Shown piece by piece: positions 55,003-64,000 of a stretch of 64,000 bases of DNA. Source of the DNA: Sinonovacula constricta (Eukaryota > Mollusca > Bivalvia > Cardiida > Solecurtidae); contig CM017572.1 of assembly GCA_007844125.1 (NCBI GenBank), forward strand, positions 24,341,879 to 24,405,878, in the 5' to 3' direction. Each line of letters opens with the position of its first letter. Within the stretch, counting starts at the first letter, position 1. Both the position numbers and the translations under genes were made by a program. The notes beneath the pieces were generated by a model, which was given only the letters and a program-made list of their open reading frames with translations, was not told where the DNA came from and made no database searches.

Positions 55003-55250
55003 GGTCGCCAGTGGCCGAGCGGTTTGATTTGTCGACTTGTCGTAACTTCTCAGTCCCTCACCGCCTTGGTTCAAGTCCCGGTCTGGACCAAAAATTTCAT
55101 GTGGGGAGGTTTTTCCGACTAACCTGTGGTGTGCCAGTTGTTCTATCCAGACATAAGTCTGAGGTCTTCCTCCACCAATAATAAGCTGGAAGTCACCAAC
55201 CAATATGACCATAATTGTGTCGGTGCGATGTAACAAAAACAAAAAAACAA
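55003..55250 (+). repeat. SINE-A-type element with a Leu/Ser-tRNA-like head, plus strand
   Basis: The head ggtcgccagtggccgagcgg with B-box ggttcaagtcccggtc differs from other SINE-A heads and resembles class II (Leu/Ser) tRNAs. The body is SINE-A with the aattgtgtcggtgcgatgta tail variant. Confidence 0.65.
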
Positions 55251-55333
55251 CCCACATCAAACATAATTTTTATGACTATATATAATATAGTGCAGTGTTA
55301 CAAAAAACAATACAAACAAACAGCCCAGATAAT

Positions 55334-55388
55334 TAGAATGGTCCTGATCAGCCAGATGATTGATCAGAATCTGCACTCTCTGATGCTC
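55334..55388. repeat. GATCAG foldback element, short copy
   Basis: ggtcctgatcagccagatga, then ttgatcagaatctgcactct, a compact version. Confidence 0.45.
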
Positions 55389-55489
55389 AGTCACATGCAG
55401 AACATCTTCTGACCTCTGCATGTTTTGGATAGTAGCAAACCTTAGAATTAATATTCCTGATAATAACCCTTTACTGGCTAGAAAGCACC

Positions 55490-55798
55490 AGATCTGGTAG
55501 CGCAATCGATAGAGCATTGGCTCCAGGTATGGGAGGCTCTGGGTTCGATCCTTGGCTGTGACATACCAAATTCATCAAAAATGGTAGTGGTAAAGCTGCC
55601 TTGCTAACGCTTAAGCAAATATCTGGGTAGTTCCACGATTGGTTGACCCAGTGTCAGGATAATGTAAATGGGTGTGGTACCAGGTGTTCACGGCATGCTA
55701 TACACAGTAAAGGCAGCAGTATATCAGCTTCAAGTGGACACTATCTCCCGATAACTGAAATACTGTTGGTGGGAAGATGAACCAAATAAATAAACAAC
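55490..55798 (+). repeat. SINE-B, full length (about 305 bp), plus strand
   Basis: Head agatctggtagcgcaatcga with tagagcattggctccaggta and the B-box gggttcgatccttggc, then gtggtaaagctgccttgct, gtgtcaggataatgtaaatg, acacagtaaaggcagcag, gaaatactgttggtgggaag and an ataaataaac tail. The best reference copy of the family here. Confidence 0.82.
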
Positions 55799-56324
55799 AC
55801 TTGCTAGAAACACTTTTAGGGTTGGGCATGTTCTTAATGTAAATGGGTTTAATATTGTTTTTCACCATGAAAAGAGTTAATGTACCAATTAAAAGGTTTA
55901 TGTTCCACTGACATAGTTTATGTACATAATATTGGATCATATTCCAATCATGAGGAGAATATATGAGGCAAGTCCTTGCTATGTTGAGGTAAGGTGTGGG
56001 TGAAGGATTTCTGTCTCTCGGCTTGTCTCATAGTTTCTGATGACTCACCAGGAATGATTGAAGAACCATGGGCATTTTGTAATGAGATTATGCTAACCAC
56101 ATGGTAACCATATGTTTTAAAGATTCCCTCACGCAGATGGTTTTGCTAAAAAAAAGAGATTAAATTTATTTTCAGTACGCAAGATTGCACCACAGAGCTA
56201 TTACAACTGTCTGTAAATAGTAATAATAATAATTATTATATGGCATAAGAAAACAATAACCAAATCATACATAATGCATGAGGTAATATGAAAGTTGTTG
56301 GCTAATGGACCACAGAAAATACAT

Positions 56325-56462
56325 GTTGTACATTCCTGCTAACCTGCTGTATGCCACTGGTTCTGCCAAGACATAAGTCTGTGGTCTCCCTTTACCAATA
56401 ATTAACTGGATGTCGACAGTATGACCATAATTGTGTTGGTTTGTACATGCCATATATTTCAA
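56325..56462 (+). repeat. SINE-A body, plus strand
   Basis: ctgctaacctgctgtatgcc, actggttctgccaagacata, ctttaccaataattaactgg, tgaccataattgtgttgg. Confidence 0.6.
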
Positions 56463-56914
56463 GACTCAAATTTACTTGGTTAATTTGGTTAATAATGTCA
56501 TAAAATTATACAATATTTCCTTAAAACAAGAGAGTAAGTTCTTACAGACTTAAACTAAGCAGAACTGTAAATACTTGATAACAATTCATCTGCAGTTAAT
56601 ACAAATTTAAAAATATAAAAAGTTACAATAATTCTTATCTTTGCAGCTGATCATAAAATGTGTTCAAATTCTAGTTTCTTGGGAAATAAACTGTGGTGTA
56701 AAATTACCATGAATAATTTCTTGCCACTCCTGTTTGTGTTTTGTTCTGAAGAAAGCTTTCTCAAAGCAACCAATGCTGACAGATTTGATGGAAAACATGA
56801 AGTATGTGTTGTTTGCAGCTGACATCAAGGAAGACGTATGTCTGAGAAATGGCTTGTATGAGTAATAACATTCACCATCGTAAGATTGTACAATTCCCCG
56901 TATGAGTCATGGCT

Positions 56915-57025
56915 AGGAGGTGCCCATGATCGACAGTTAAGAGTCGTGAATTTGTGAATCTTCAGCCTCACCGCATTGGTTCGAGTTCTGGTCAGGATGG
57001 ATGTCTGGGTAGATCCACAGATGTT
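56915..57025 (+). repeat. SINE-A head, diverged, plus strand
   Basis: gaggtgcccatgatcgacag... accgcattggttcgagttctggtc, then a short piece of body (gatgtctgggtagatccac). Confidence 0.5.
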
Positions 57026-57039
57026 AGTGTTCATGCTGA

Positions 57040-58990
57040 AAGTTGTGATTTGAGCTTGAAATTAAATAGAACATTAAATTTAAATGAAATATTTTAGTGA
57101 GAGGCTATCTGGGGACTCAGATCTCTCTGTCATTGCCACCCACATCCCTTCTCCCCCACACACAGAATTTTCAATGATCCATCATATCCATGAAAGTTGG
57201 CTTGACCTTATCTCTGAAATTTCCTTAAATTTTGAAAAAGGAGTTTAGATAAAAGAACTTTTCTGAGGCTAAAAAAGTGTCTTATACCTAAAAAAATATG
57301 TGTATTTCAAAATTTAAGGAAATTTCTAAGTTTAAATTGTATAAAACAAAAAACAAAGCAAAAAACCACCTTCATCCTTGCTGGACTTATTTGACCTTTG
57401 TCACACCATGGTGTGGACAGTTGTGGCAAGAATCTGTAAAAGTGGGGGTGGGGAATATTAGAGCAGTTGACATATGATTGGTCGAGTCCATTTTCTGGTT
57501 CTATAATCAGTTCCAATGGTTTGTAAAATCAAAATACGTAGGATGATTCAGTCGTGAGCTGAATCTAATATAATAGTTTAAATCATCATATGCTGCACTT
57601 ACATGAGCAAGCAGTTGTAGGTTTCATAAACTCGCTTGATAAATTCTGATATTGGCAGCACATAAGCCAATAGCCAAATTATTTACAACTTAAGCTGCAA
57701 TGCATTGTCTTTCAGGACATCATTTTCAAAGCAGACAGATCTAAAAAGTTTTATATCAAAATCAATGACCCATGAGCACAGTTTAGCAATCGTGTTCTAA
57801 ATATAAATTCCAGCAACAAACCTATGACAAATACAACTATGCAAGAAGTAGTAAGTCATTGATATAGAGATTAAACTAATAAAATCATATAATAATAAAA
57901 CCAAAAGTGATTTTATAAAGGTAAGATATCTTGGCTACCTGTCCAACCAGGAAAGTTGGCTTGTCAAAATATTGTATTCCCCTCTCCTGTCATTGTCTTG
58001 TCCACTTTGATAATTTTATCTGGTAGCCTACCACAGGCATGGGGTGAAGATATGTTCGCTATTTGCCCTGCATTGTTATCCCTCTAGTTGATTAAGATAC
58101 ATAATATCCTATCCCTGGTGGAGATATGCATATAGCTTGGTGGGGTAGGCATAACCTGATTGTGAAGCACAAATTGACATGCTTTCCACTGGGAGCTGTC
58201 TGATCAGGATCTCTTCTAGTTGCTGCTGAGATAATTAGTATAATGTAAGTAGTTATAGGTAAATGACTTATGGGTATCGGTTGTTAATATATGTAACAGG
58301 ATAAGGGTCTAATCTATTTATGTATTGATGGTCTAGTGGCGACATGTTTGTCCTGGTCAGTGTGTTACTTTTGGCTTTTTATTGTCCTACCAATAGTCTT
58401 TCAGTTAATGAGGCACAAACCAGAAAGTGTGCTGCTTTGAATGGGGGTAACTTTTTTTTGGTCATTTTTCTGGCATGTTTTCAAAGTGTACTTTTTTCCC
58501 AGTTCTAAAAAAAAAAAATCGCTATTAAAACAATATTAAATAAATAAAAAGAAATTTTTTTTTTATGCATCTGTGACAAACTCTAAACAGACTCAGTCTT
58601 GATTGCTAAAATAAAAATGAAATAATAAACACTATAACTGCATTCACACGTTACTAGTTCTTGAACAAGACTATTTACTGCACATTGCTTCAGGTACTCT
58701 GTGCCTGAGTACTGGTTCTACCCAGGAAGTTGGAAACCAAAATCGAGTTATATAACTCTAAAGAACTTGTTTTCTAATAAAAAAAATAAAAATTTAATAG
58801 GTTAACTATTGTTAAAATAGACATTTTATGGTGCCATAAAATCTCAAATACAAATACAAACTTTTGTATGGTATTAACATTTTAAAAACAAAACCTAAAT
58901 ACTTTAAAACATTCTTAGCCCTTCCCATCTTCATGATGGCTGAGGTTAATGTGATCTGACAGGCATGTCACCTCTGACACGAAGTTTGTG
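57040..58990. other. AT-rich DNA without recognised genes
   Basis: It contains one GATCAG foldback copy (58165-58228), a small SINE-A-like scrap near 58690-58730 and several A/T runs. Nothing else was recognised. Confidence 0.4.
58165..58228. repeat. GATCAG foldback element, diverged copy
   Basis: gaagcacaaattgacatgct... ctgggagctgtctgatcagg... atctcttctagttgctgctg; only the right arm is well kept. Confidence 0.4.
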
Positions 58991-58999
58991 TCTTGTCTA

Positions 59000-59285
59000 A
59001 AAAAACGATCGAGCTCCCTTGCTCAAGCTCGGCACATTATTAGAGTATTTCCACAGCCAGTAAACAGAGAGTGGTATCGTTACTGTTGCTTCCAGGTACG
59101 GGAGGTCCCGGGTTCGATCCCGGGCCGCGACATAAGTCGTTAATAATGGTAGTGGTATAGCTCCCTTTCTCAAGCTCGGCACATTATTAGAGTATTTCCA
59201 CAGCCAGTAAACAGTGAGTGGTATCATTACTGTTGCTTATGGCATCCTATAACAATAAAAACAGCAACATTAGGATTTAAAAACT
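59000..59285 (+). repeat. SINE-B-related element with a directly duplicated body
   Basis: gagctccctt...caagctcggcacattattag...cagtaaacag occurs at about 59010-59070 and again at 59160-59215. Between them lies a head 3' part (ccaggtacgggaggtcccgg, gttcgatcccgggccgcgac). Confidence 0.65.
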
Positions 59286-59869
59286 GAAATAGTGTTCGAA
59301 GAACAAAGCAAACAATTCATAATCTTTTCTCGACCACATTTGATTTCAATGCAATAATAAGATTGCTGTATGCTCAATAAATTCATGAATTGTCCCGGCA
59401 TGCAAAGATTTATTGGTAGCTGTAATCACATTGCATTGTTTGATAAGTCATGTAGAAATTATTGCAGTCCCCTGCTGAGAAACAAGAACGTGTATCATGC
59501 CTTTTAAAAACACTGCAAATGGCCGCCAAGGAGATTGATTTCTGAAGATATGCGTGTATAGGCCAGAGGAGTTTTGTTTAATTCTCTGAAATATAAGGAC
59601 TTATACTGCAGTACATGGTTGTTGTTTATTGTCCATTTTCAAGACCAATAGTTGGTTGTATTCCCAATCATAAATTTTTATCTTTTTTTTCAAATTTCAA
59701 GGAGAAAATTCCCAATTCAAAGAACACCAAAAATTATCACGCCTTATCATATAAGTGATGGAAATGACTACTTCCGTCACACCAGAAATAGATATTGTTT
59801 TATAAATGAGTAAAATATAAAAAGTGTTGAATCAGCAACTCTTACTACACACAGACATTCCACACACAT

Positions 59870-59930
59870 AGAAAAAAAAAAAAAAAAAAGAAAATAATAA
59901 TAATAAAATAAAATGAAAATAAAAAAAATC
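59870..59930 (+). repeat. A-rich simple sequence
   Basis: A long A run followed by aataataataaaataaaat. It could be a retroposon tail or just low complexity. Confidence 0.6.
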
Positions 59931-60489
59931 ATTAATCAGTATCTTTGAACAATATAACGTGGATGAAAATGGTAGAAATCTGATGCCTTTGTTGCTATAG
60001 AAACGAAAAAATTAATTTTATCATGAAGCAGAATTAATTTTTAATGTATGACATTCAGCTTGTCAGAAAACATTTCTATATCATAATATATAAACAATAT
60101 CTTTGTATTCACAGAGTTTTGGAGTGCCTTTATTTAGCAATCTTTTTTTGCTACTTTTTTTAATGTGTGATATGCAATGCGTGACTGTTTTTTCTTCATT
60201 CTTATATCTGCTGCTGCATAATCCCTTCTTTTTTTTCCAATAAAAAAAAAGAATATGGTCATAATGCAAAGAAAACCAACACAAACCACAATAACTACAA
60301 TTATTCCTTTAAATGACTTAATTATCATCTTTTCAATCACTTAAAAGATCAGATTACAAGTAAGATAGAGTGAAGCGTGAATTTTTTTTTTTTTATGGAT
60401 AGCTGACTCAGTACAACTACACACCTGTACAGGTACAAAGTACTGTGGTTTAAGGGCGATGTACCTGTATTACAGTTTTTTTGGGTTGT

Positions 60490-60737
60490 TTTTTTGTTTG
60501 TTTTTTTTAAAGAACATTGCAGCGACCAATTATGATCATTATAGCAACATCCAATTTTTTGGTGGTGGAAGACCCCAGACAAATGTCTGGGTAGAACCAC
60601 TGGCGCACCATACATCAGCTGGAAGACCTTCTCACATTAAGTCCTTCACCCTGAACGGGACTCGAACCCATGTCGTGAGGGGATAAGCAGTCGAAGGAGT
60701 TACAAATCCACAACCCTACCACTATGCCATGGGCTAG
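60490..60737 (-). repeat. SINE-A, full length, minus strand
   Basis: T-rich tail complement, gcagcgaccaattatgatca, gtggtggaagaccccagac, gggtagaaccactggcgcac, B-box complement gggactcgaacccatg, head gagttacaaatccacaaccc and ctatgccatgggc. Confidence 0.75.
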
Positions 60738-61217
60738 AACCCATGTGGACAGAGTCTCTGTATTTGGGAAGCTGAAAATGTTTAAAAAGAATATTAAAAC
60801 GACAAAACAGATACTTAATGATTGCTGACCACTCTGATAGACCCTCATGATAAAACCACTGAGGGGGACAGCCCTACAGGGACACCTGTCATTGACTGGG
60901 ATTGAGACAACATTTAGCTAATTGACATGTCATCAGGTGTCATCTGTTATAATTGTTTGTCTACTCTTATCAATTAGTGCAGCCGTCCACACCCTAGGGG
61001 CATGGATTCCTCACATTGTAAGATTTGCTGAAATGTTGTAAAAGATTCTAAAAACAAAAGGGACATGTCGGTAAATTTTTTTCTTACCTTTCCTTAACAA
61101 AAGCAAACACATGTGACCATGTCAGAGCAGTCAGAATTTCTAATTGGGAAAGCACCTTGCCATGAAGCACCTTACCATGAGGGATTGGGCTCCAGTTTGG
61201 ATGTTCCATCTGACCTG

Positions 61218-61590
61218 ACGGGGGTGCCCGTGGCGTAGTTGTAAAGTCGCCCACTTGTAACTCCTCTGACCGTTTAGCCTCTCACCATGTAAGTTGGAGT
61301 CCCATTCGAGCTGAAGGACTAATTTGGCAAGGTCTTCCAGCTGACTTGCAGTGCACCAGTGGTTCTACCCAGACATTTGTTTGGGGTCTTTCTCCACCAA
61401 AATAGCTGGATGTTGCTATAATGATCATAACTGATCGCTGCATGTATTTCAGAAACAAAAACAAAACCGAAACCATCTGGCCTGCTGTGCCGCTGATTCA
61501 ACCCTGACAGTTGTCTGAGGACTTCCTCCTTCAGTATGAACTGGAAGCTGCTATAATGACAAATATGTGTGAAATATTTAAGCAAACCAA
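61218..61590 (+). repeat. SINE-A with a second body fragment (dimer-like), plus strand
   Basis: Full SINE-A 61218-61470 (ggtgcccgtggcgtagttgt, B-box-like gttggagtcccattcg, tail cagaaacaaaaac), then a second body piece 61478-61590 (tgtgccgctgattcaaccct, ttcctccttcagtatgaact). It parallels 53264-53600. Confidence 0.7.
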
Positions 61591-61746
61591 ATATAAAAAC
61601 TTGTTGACTTTCCTTAGAGTTGTAATAAAATAAAAAAAACAAAGAGAGACATAGTAGAAGGGAAAAAGGATCTGACATTTAAGATATGATTTGATGGAGA
61701 TTATAATATTTTTAAATAGATTTAAAAAAGGTGTACATTTATTGTT

Positions 61747-62261
61747 AACCAGGTTTTTAATGAAAATCCTGGTTATCAGATTGGGATATGGCAGGCATCA
61801 AACAGAGGGTTTCCAGTTTATAACTTCAGTTTGGATGAACCAATCTTGCTGAAACTTTGGATATAGCAAACTTGCATGCAGACCTAGCTTGGGATGGGAT
61901 TTAGGGCCAGTCAGGTCAAGGTCACTGTTATTAATAATAGAAAAACAGTTTCCGCTTAATAATTTGTGTTAAGATGGAGGTATTTTGCTGAAATTTTGTT
62001 TGTAGGTAGTTTTTGTGCATACTTAGCTTGATCTACAACACAATCCTGCCAGTCATAAACACCCTGGAACTTGCTGCTGCTTTGCTTTTGTAGTATGACG
62101 TGTAGTGCATGCTGCATGTATTTCTTCCTTTACAACTGCAGGCATGTCATCTGCTACATGCACACTACTGTTTTTGTTCAATTACTAATAGCAAAACCAT
62201 AGAACTGCTGCCTTTTTAGTCTACTGCTAAAATTATTTGTTAAATCAAAGAAAACCTGGTT
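61747..62261. mobile_element. Candidate non-autonomous DNA element with AACCAGGTTTT termini
   Basis: AACCAGGTTTT at 61747 is inverted at 62251-62261 (AAAACCTGGTT), bounding 515 bp. A subterminal palindrome (aaccaggttttt... aaaatcctggtt) sits at the left end. No clear target duplication and no coding region. Confidence 0.35.
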
Positions 62262-62343
62262 TCTTGGCATGGCAAAATATTTTGTTTTATTTTAATAATT
62301 TGGTCTGAGACATATTTACATTATTTTTCCTTATGAATCCTTT

Positions 62344-62403
62344 GAAACATTTTTACACTCGACCGATATCGATGAAACATTTTAACACTGGACCGATATC
62401 GAT
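62344..62403. repeat. 30-bp tandem duplication with GATATCGAT
   Basis: gaaacatttttacactcgac-cgatatcgat is followed by a near-identical second unit starting at 62374. Confidence 0.7.
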
Positions 62404-62539
62404 GTACGCAAGCATAATATCCGCTGTTGTAGCATGCTTTTGAGATGGCAATGATACTGCAGCAAAATGTGACTGGTATGAGGAGTGCTCAAACTAACAT
62501 GTGGATACTAAAATTGGGTGAGAGAGACAAGGATGACAG

Positions 62540-62818
62540 ACCGGCTGCAATAGCTCTGGTGGTAGAGCGTCGGCTTGCGGATCTGGAGGTCGTAGGTTCA
62601 AACCCCGGCCAGGTCAAACCAAAGACTTAAAAGTTAGTAGTAGTGGCTTCCCTCCTAACGCTAAGGGGACATTATTACGTCTGACTCATCAGTGTCAGTA
62701 TAATGGACCAGCCGGCTTCAGTCCCTGGGCACCTTGTAAGTACCCCTATGCTATAATGATAGAAATGTCGCTGCACAGTATCGGCAAAAATGCCAGCAAA
62801 TCCCAATCCCAATCCTAA
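62540..62818 (+). repeat. SINE-C, plus strand, well-kept head
   Basis: The head agctctggtggtagagcgtc, gcttgcggatctggaggtcg, taggttcaaaccccggcc has clear A- and B-box sequences. The body has ggcttccctcctaacgct, cttcagtccctgggcacc and a tail of repeated atcccaatccc. Confidence 0.78.
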
Positions 62819-63169
62819 GGATGACACAGTAGTTGAAGGATCATGTTGCATGGACCCTCTCTTGTGTCTGAGATCAGGAAAAATATCATCAGTCAGTGAC
62901 CAGAAAATGGAGACCAGACATAAAAACACTAAACCTAAAATACACCTGTCCATCAAAGTTAAAATACACAATGCACACAGTTATAGCAGAAGTTGGTTGG
63001 TGTACTTGTACTCAATCACAGGTCATCTGTACACAAAAAAAGACAAGATTTATTTTTTTTAAAGTGATACTGCTTGAGATCAAAGATGGCCTGAAAACTC
63101 TGGATGACTGCATGCCAAAAAAGGAACACAAAAAAGACATTAGCAATATTTTTATAAATTTAAAAATCT

Positions 63170-63345
63170 ATAGTCCCACCAGCAGTATTTCAGTTATCTG
63201 GAGACTGTTCGCTTGAAGCAGATATAGTACTGCCTTCACTGTGTATAGCATGCTGTGAACACCTGGCATGATACCACACCCAGTCACATTATCCTGACAC
63301 CGGGCCAACCAGACGTGGTGTGACATAACCACTACACTACAATAA
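63170..63345 (-). repeat. SINE-B 3' two-thirds, minus strand
   Basis: tagtcccaccagcagtattt, ctgccttcactgtgtatagc, acctggcatgataccacacc, tcctgacaccgggccaacca. It ends before the head. Confidence 0.7.
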
Positions 63346-63639
63346 ACATAACCACTACTTAGGTATGAGCGTCCTGAGGATGGATCATCTGTGAAGTTAT
63401 GATTTGAAATATAAGAGTACAAAACTTAAACTGTAACTAGAGTAACAGAATAGTTGCTTAATTGATTTAGCAATTTTTTTTTCATGGTGCGTATAGGGGT
63501 ACTAGTTGATGGCAGCAAATATACACCTTCACCCTACTAAGGCAAGAATTTTATTGCAGATTTATTCTTACTTTGTTTTTATCCTTTGGGGACAAAGTTT
63601 ACGCAGCTGCATATTCAATGTATAGGCAGCTATGCGCCT

Positions 63640-63745
63640 GCCTCTTACTACTAAGTCTATCAGTGCTTAGGTTTGAGTCCTGGTTAGGGCGAAGAACTTA
63701 ATTTTGAACATTACATGCAGTATGCCAGTGGTTCTATCGGTGTCA
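63640..63745 (+). repeat. SINE-A head and body start, diverged, plus strand
   Basis: B-box-like aggtttgagtcctggttagg, linker gcgaagaacttaattttgaa, body scrap atgccagtggttctatcgg. Confidence 0.5.
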
Positions 63746-64000
63746 TGATTCATGCCTGGTGTTTACCACATACTTTCACAGACTTCGACAAAACCCCGTG
63801 GACCGTGGACTGAGTCCACAAAATCTCTGTCGGTCCGGTAAATTTTCCAAGTTAAATGGACCAATGGTCCAACAGATTTTTTAGCCTGATTTTGTTCTTT
63901 CAAAATTCTGAATTGTTATGAAAATATACAAACAATGCTTTATAGCCTTTTACTGGACGCAACCATTCATAATACCTTGGTTAGCTTACCAACCTTTTAC

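Larger units (their letters stand above)
33078..64000 (+). other. Probable intron of the plus-strand gene, running to or beyond the window end
   Basis: A consensus donor opens at 33078. I could not recognise a following exon by eye: the longer open frames downstream are low-complexity, antisense to SINEs or without family resemblance. The stretch is filled with SINEs, tandem arrays and foldback elements listed separately. A small exon could be missed, so the true intron may be shorter, and intergenic DNA cannot be excluded at the right end. Confidence 0.4.

Noticed and set aside
1..64000. Reverse transcriptase, transposase, integrase or viral genes
   Set aside because: No open frame in the window shows their motifs. 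Only short non-autonomous repeats were recognised.

Overview
The window looks like AT-rich invertebrate nuclear DNA. I infer a mollusc, probably a bivalve, from the very dense tRNA-derived SINE copies, the many short tandem arrays, the large introns and the metazoan cilia gene. There are no bacterial, organellar or viral genes. No retrotransposon or transposase coding region is recognisable. The species call rests on repeat style, not on a database match.

Two protein-coding genes can be supported, arranged head to head around 29.75-30.6 kb. On the minus strand, from 29751 down to 8198, six exons give one uninterrupted 414-residue coiled-coil protein of the tektin family, best matched to tektin-like protein 1 (TEKTL1/CCDC105). 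All five introns have GT/AG ends and all fall between codons (phase 0). A poly(A) signal follows the stop. On the plus strand a large first coding exon (30603-33077, 825 codons) encodes a disordered, proline- and serine-rich, probably cytoskeletal protein, possibly related to taperin/phostensin. It ends in a clean splice donor and no later exon could be recognised in the remaining 31 kb, so most of the right half is read as its intron or as intergenic DNA. The roughly 0.85 kb between the two start codons holds an X-box-like (RFX) site and an ETS-like site on the tektin side, and a fused E-box/CRE on the other side. This suits a divergent promoter with one ciliary gene.

The rest is repeat landscape. 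1-8.1 kb: flank of the tektin gene with a duplicated SINE-containing block, two G-quadruplex-prone tracts and a weak exon-like ORF at the left edge. 8.1-29.8 kb: tektin introns, which carry a 78-79-bp array, a 32-bp array, triplet and pentamer microsatellites and many minus-strand SINEs. 33-64 kb: three SINE families (called SINE-A, SINE-B and SINE-C here), tandem arrays of 31, 119, about 29 and 53 bp, a nested MITE with target-site duplication, and several foldback elements.

The least explained signal is a dispersed, roughly 75-bp imperfect palindrome built around GATCAG/CTGATC. It recurs about a dozen times from 8 to 58 kb and matches none of the SINEs. A second palindromic family carries paired CCAAT-like motifs. 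No novel enzymatic or defence system was found.
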